Of a DNA stretch of 64,000 nt, positions 61,524 to 64,000 are shown in pieces. The first letter of the stretch is position 1, and every line of letters begins with the position of its first letter. The notes beneath the pieces are model-generated. The model worked only from the letters and a program-made list of their open reading frames with translations, was not told where the DNA came from and searched no databases. Source of the DNA: Alcanivoracaceae bacterium (GTDB taxonomy: Bacteria > Pseudomonadota > Gammaproteobacteria > Pseudomonadales > Alcanivoracaceae). Location: assembly GCA_023146255.1 (NCBI GenBank), contig JAGLCJ010000013.1, positions 1 to 64,000 of the forward strand. Reading direction: 5' to 3'. The position numbers were made by a program, and so were the translations under genes.

Positions 61524-61955
61524 ATGACAGACCGTGTCCGTTACCCGTTTTTTGATCGCCAGCGAGTCCGCTATGCCGAGGTGGATATGCAGGGCATTGC
61601 CTTTAACGCCCACTATCTGACCTGGTTTGATTGTGCCCTCAACGAGTACCTGCGCGAGCTCAAGTATGACTACCATGCCCAGGTGCGCGAGCAGCAGCTC
61701 GACTTTCATCTGGTGAAATCAGTGATCGAGTATCTTGGCCCGATCCGTTTCGACCAGCTGATTGATATCGGTGTGCGTCCTGCCCGGATCGGCAACAGCA
61801 GCTTGACCTGGGAGCTGGGGATTTTTGCCGAGGGCAGCGATCAGTGTCTGACTCGCGGAGAGATTGTCTGGGTGTGTGCCCGGATCGGCAGTCATCAATC
61901 CCATCCGCTGCCGCCAGCGTTACTGGCAGCGCTGCCGGCGCCGGTTGCTGATTGA
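61524..61955 (+). CDS. Acyl-CoA thioesterase, 4HBT/YbgC-like hotdog fold
   Basis: A 143-residue single hotdog-domain thioesterase. VRYAEVDMQGIAFNAHYLTWFDCALNEYLREL carries the catalytic Asp and the 4HBT pattern, followed by VKSVIEYLGPIRFDQLIDIGV. It probably hydrolyses short or medium acyl-CoA or aromatic acyl-CoA. The start is ATG 61524, with GAGGGGAG upstream. It is divergent from bioA, and its 3' end overlaps the convergent esterase gene by 61 bases. Confidence 0.88.
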   Translation: MTDRVRYPFFDRQRVRYAEVDMQGIAFNAHYLTWFDCALNEYLRELKYDYHAQVREQQLDFHLVKSVIEYLGPIRFDQLIDIGVRPARIGNSSLTWELGIFAEGSDQCLTRGEIVWVCARIGSHQSHPLPPALLAALPAPVAD

Positions 61956-62797
61956 TCGTCCCCCGTCAGCGTCGATGCCAGAAACTGGTCGGCCTGCTCC
62001 AGTGCATCACCGATGGCAAGGAAAGCCAGGATATGGCCACGCCAGCGTTGCCGGTAAAGGGACACAGGGACATTCTCCCGTTCCATGGCAATAACAAACT
62101 CCTCGGCGTGATCAATGGTCACCAGTTTGTCGCTGCCACCGTGGAACAGGAAAAACGGCGGTGCCTGATCATGTACCCGGGTGACTGGTGAGGCGGCGGC
62201 AAACATTTCCGGAATGTCGTTAATCCGTCCGCCGAGAAATTGTGGAACCAGCTTGCCACCGGGATATTTGCGCAGATCCATCGGTGAGCCACCGGCAATG
62301 ACTGCCGCCGGACGAGTGCTCAATCCACCATAGGGTGTATCCAGCGCGTCGCCGGTGCCGGCGGTCAGCGCCAGCAGACTGACCAGATGAGCGCCGGCGG
62401 AATAACCGAATGCCGCAATGCGTTGTTGATCAACGGACAGCTCGTCGGCATGCCGATGCAGCCAGTGCATCGCTTGCTGCAAATCGTGTACCTGTGCCGG
62501 GTAGGTATACCTGGGTGCAAAGCGATAGCTGATATTCATCACCAGATAGCCCTGGGCAACGTAATGCCGACACAGCTTGTCCATGTCTTCGCGGCTGCGT
62601 CTTTCCCAGCCACCACCGTGCACCATCAGCATGGCCGGATGCGGGCCGGCGCCCTGTGGATACCAGATATCTGCCTGCAGGGGTTCTGGCCAGCCGTCAG
62701 GAGTGTAGTTCACCGTTTCCATACGCGTATCACTACCGGCACGGGCAAAACAGCCACTGAGCAAAGCGGCGATCAGTAGTGTGCAGAGGATTTTCAC
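61895..62797 (-). CDS. Alpha/beta hydrolase lipoprotein (BD-FAE/esterase-like)
   Basis: A 300-residue lipoprotein. It starts at a GTG (62797) coupled to the SDR stop (GTGA); the signal peptide KILCTLLIAALLSGC ends in the lipidated Cys. The oxyanion motif HGGGW occurs near residue 60, the nucleophile is in FGYSAGAHL, and Asp and His are probably in GGSDKLV and WRGHILAFL. The pattern is that of the carboxylesterase/BD-FAE group. The C-terminal tail is Gly/Ser/Ala-rich. It is likely a periplasmic esterase; substrate unknown. Confidence 0.87.
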   Translation of the reverse strand: MKILCTLLIAALLSGCFARAGSDTRMETVNYTPDGWPEPLQADIWYPQGAGPHPAMLMVHGGGWERRSREDMDKLCRHYVAQGYLVMNISYRFAPRYTYPAQVHDLQQAMHWLHRHADELSVDQQRIAAFGYSAGAHLVSLLALTAGTGDALDTPYGGLSTRPAAVIAGGSPMDLRKYPGGKLVPQFLGGRINDIPEMFAAASPVTRVHDQAPPFFLFHGGSDKLVTIDHAEEFVIAMERENVPVSLYRQRWRGHILAFLAIGDALEQADQFLASTLTGDDQSATGAGSAASNAGGSGWD

Positions 62798-64000
62798 AGG
62801 ATGGTCTCCAGCCAGGTAATCAGATCGGCGCGCTGCTGGCTGCTGACTTCTGTGCCCGGCAGTACGGCAGTCGGCGCTGGCCGTCGGTCGAACCAGAATT
62901 TTCCTGTCGCAGATAACGGCGCCCGGCTGCTGGCCAGCCACACCATGGTGTCGGCGCCCATACGCGCATCCCGTAACCAGCGTTGCATACGCTGGTTGAA
63001 CGCGGGCAACGATTTTGCCACGCCCGGCGTGGCGGCCCAGCCTGGATGCATGCTGCTGAAGAAAATTTCCGGATGTTGTGCTGCCTGATGTTCGGTAACC
63101 GCTGTCAGTGCGCGCTTGGCACGGGCGTAGGCCTTGCTGCCGTCATAGGCCTCACTCAGGTACTGCATGTCATCGAGCTTGAGTGACTGCAGATACATGC
63201 CACCGCTTGCAACATTGATCACCCGTCCGCGACTGCGGGAGAGTGCCGGTAGCAGTTGTTCGGTGAGCAGCCAGGGGCAGAGCAGGTTGATCGCCAGCGC
63301 CCGCTCATGACCGTCCACCGTGGTAGCGTGCTCGGCAAACAGGGCGCCAGCATTGTTGATCAGTATGTCGATATGCGGATAGCTGCGATTCAGCACCTCG
63401 CCGACCCGGCGCACTTCCTCAAGCGATGACAGCTCCGCTTCGACGATACGAACCTTGTCCGCCGTGGCACCGCTGAAATCACGTACCTGCCGCGCCGCCC
63501 GGGCAAGTCGAAGCGACTCGCGCCCCACCACAATGACCTCGGCACCAAGCCGGGACAGCTCACAGGCTGCGGCCAGTCCGAGGCCAGCGGTAGCGCCGGT
63601 AATCACCACCCGTTTGCCATCCAGATAATCGCTCAGGCCCCGGTTCGGCATGGCCAGATAGCCGCGCTCGGTAAAGCGCATGGCGGCCGGTAGCAAGGTG
63701 CGGTAGGCAAGCCGTTCGGCAGCGCGCAGTGGCGCCACTTCGGTTTCATGGGTCAATGCGCGTTGCAGGCCGGACACCGCTTTGCGTCCCATCCGTACCA
63801 TCAGCGGATTAAGCACGGCCTCCAGATGGCGGATGGCGCCGTCGAAGCGCAGCTCCGCCTGATAGTCGACCTCGGTGCGGTCGTGGCCCAGCGGTCGCAG
63901 GCGGATGATGTCGTGGGCACTGAAGCCCTCGCCTTCACCGCGCAGTTCAATCCGGTAGGGCGACTCCAGCTTCAGCAACCGGTAGCGCATCGGCACGCGG
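62794..64000 (-). CDS. SRPBCC-like domain fused to short-chain dehydrogenase, 5'-truncated by window edge
   Basis: The frame is open to the right edge; a GTG at 63996 is the last start-like codon inside but the gene probably begins beyond. The visible N-terminus (SPYRIELRGEGEGFSAHDIIRLRPLGHDRTEVDYQAELRF, then a membrane-like amphipathic helix) resembles the second half of an SRPBCC/START-type domain. From about residue 128 a classical-like SDR follows: ITGATAGLGLA, NNAG, and the catalytic YDGSK. The last part, HPGWAATPGV, is SDR-typical. It is followed by the coupled esterase gene. Substrate unknown. Confidence 0.85.
   Translation of the reverse strand, partial: RVPMRYRLLKLESPYRIELRGEGEGFSAHDIIRLRPLGHDRTEVDYQAELRFDGAIRHLEAVLNPLMVRMGRKAVSGLQRALTHETEVAPLRAAERLAYRTLLPAAMRFTERGYLAMPNRGLSDYLDGKRVVITGATAGLGLAAACELSRLGAEVIVVGRESLRLARAARQVRDFSGATADKVRIVEAELSSLEEVRRVGEVLNRSYPHIDILINNAGALFAEHATTVDGHERALAINLLCPWLLTEQLLPALSRSRGRVINVASGGMYLQSLKLDDMQYLSEAYDGSKAYARAKRALTAVTEHQAAQHPEIFFSSMHPGWAATPGVAKSLPAFNQRMQRWLRDARMGADTMVWLASSRAPLSATGKFWFDRRPAPTAVLPGTEVSSQQRADLITWLETIL

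Overview
The window looks like a chromosomal segment of a free-living Gammaproteobacterium related to the Pseudomonadales. The block from about 38 kb to 61.3 kb (dihydroorotase-like pyrC, pyrB, pyrR, ruvX, algH, tonB, gshB, pilG-pilH-pilI-pilJ-pilK-chpA-chpB-chpC, then rsmE and bioA) follows, from memory, the gene order at the start of the Pseudomonas aeruginosa chromosome. REP-type palindromes carrying TGTAGGAGC are also of the Pseudomonas kind. The organism is probably not Pseudomonas itself, because the surrounding accessory genes are unusual. Genes are dense and there is no gene-free stretch longer than about 300 bases. I saw no tRNA, rRNA, CRISPR array or transposase.

Layout. (1) 1-3.7 kb: a visibly A+T-richer accessory run of small plus-strand genes, mostly unrecognised, including a proteasome-like Ntn hydrolase and an alpha/beta hydrolase, with a large hairpin at 1015-1080. 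(2) 3.9-10.2 kb: a frameshifted rhodanese divergent from a MarR regulator with two palindromic operators, an ice-binding (DUF3494) lipoprotein, a PlsC-like acyltransferase, a secreted three-repeat protein and small membrane or lipoproteins. (3) 10.25-24.0 kb, minus strand: a complete assimilatory nitrate system (NrtABD-type ABC transporter, NirBD, FAD oxidoreductase, NasA, CobA, porin). It is preceded by a sigma-54 promoter and a textbook ANTAR-type antitermination leader, and next upstream lies nasR, which encodes the cognate NIT-ANTAR protein. (4) 24.0-25.0 kb: two small plus-strand membrane protein genes.

(5) 25.1-37.8 kb, minus strand: the most unusual part. An apparently translationally coupled cluster encodes an MMPL/RND exporter, a UbiA-type prenyltransferase, an HMG-CoA reductase fused to an APH-type kinase, a PEP-synthase-like phosphotransferase, a GNAT-like acyltransferase, an AMP-forming acyl ligase, a CDP-alcohol phosphatidyltransferase and a CarS-like (CDP-archaeol synthase family) cytidylyltransferase. 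Together these read like a pathway that makes, activates, phosphorylates, CDP-activates and exports an isoprenoid or mevalonate-derived lipid. I do not know a described system with this set.

(6) 37.9-43.6 kb, minus strand: the pyrimidine/AlgH/TonB/GshB operon, ending in a clear terminator. (7) 43.8-59.2 kb, plus strand: the Pil-Chp twitching-motility chemosensory operon followed by a metallo-beta-lactamase-fold hydrolase, an LpxL-like acyltransferase and cytochrome b561. (8) 59.2-64 kb: rsmE and bioA (minus), a thioesterase (plus), a lipoprotein esterase and an SDR with an N-terminal SRPBCC-like part (minus) that runs off the right edge. A structured minus-strand element with a terminator sits upstream of bioA.
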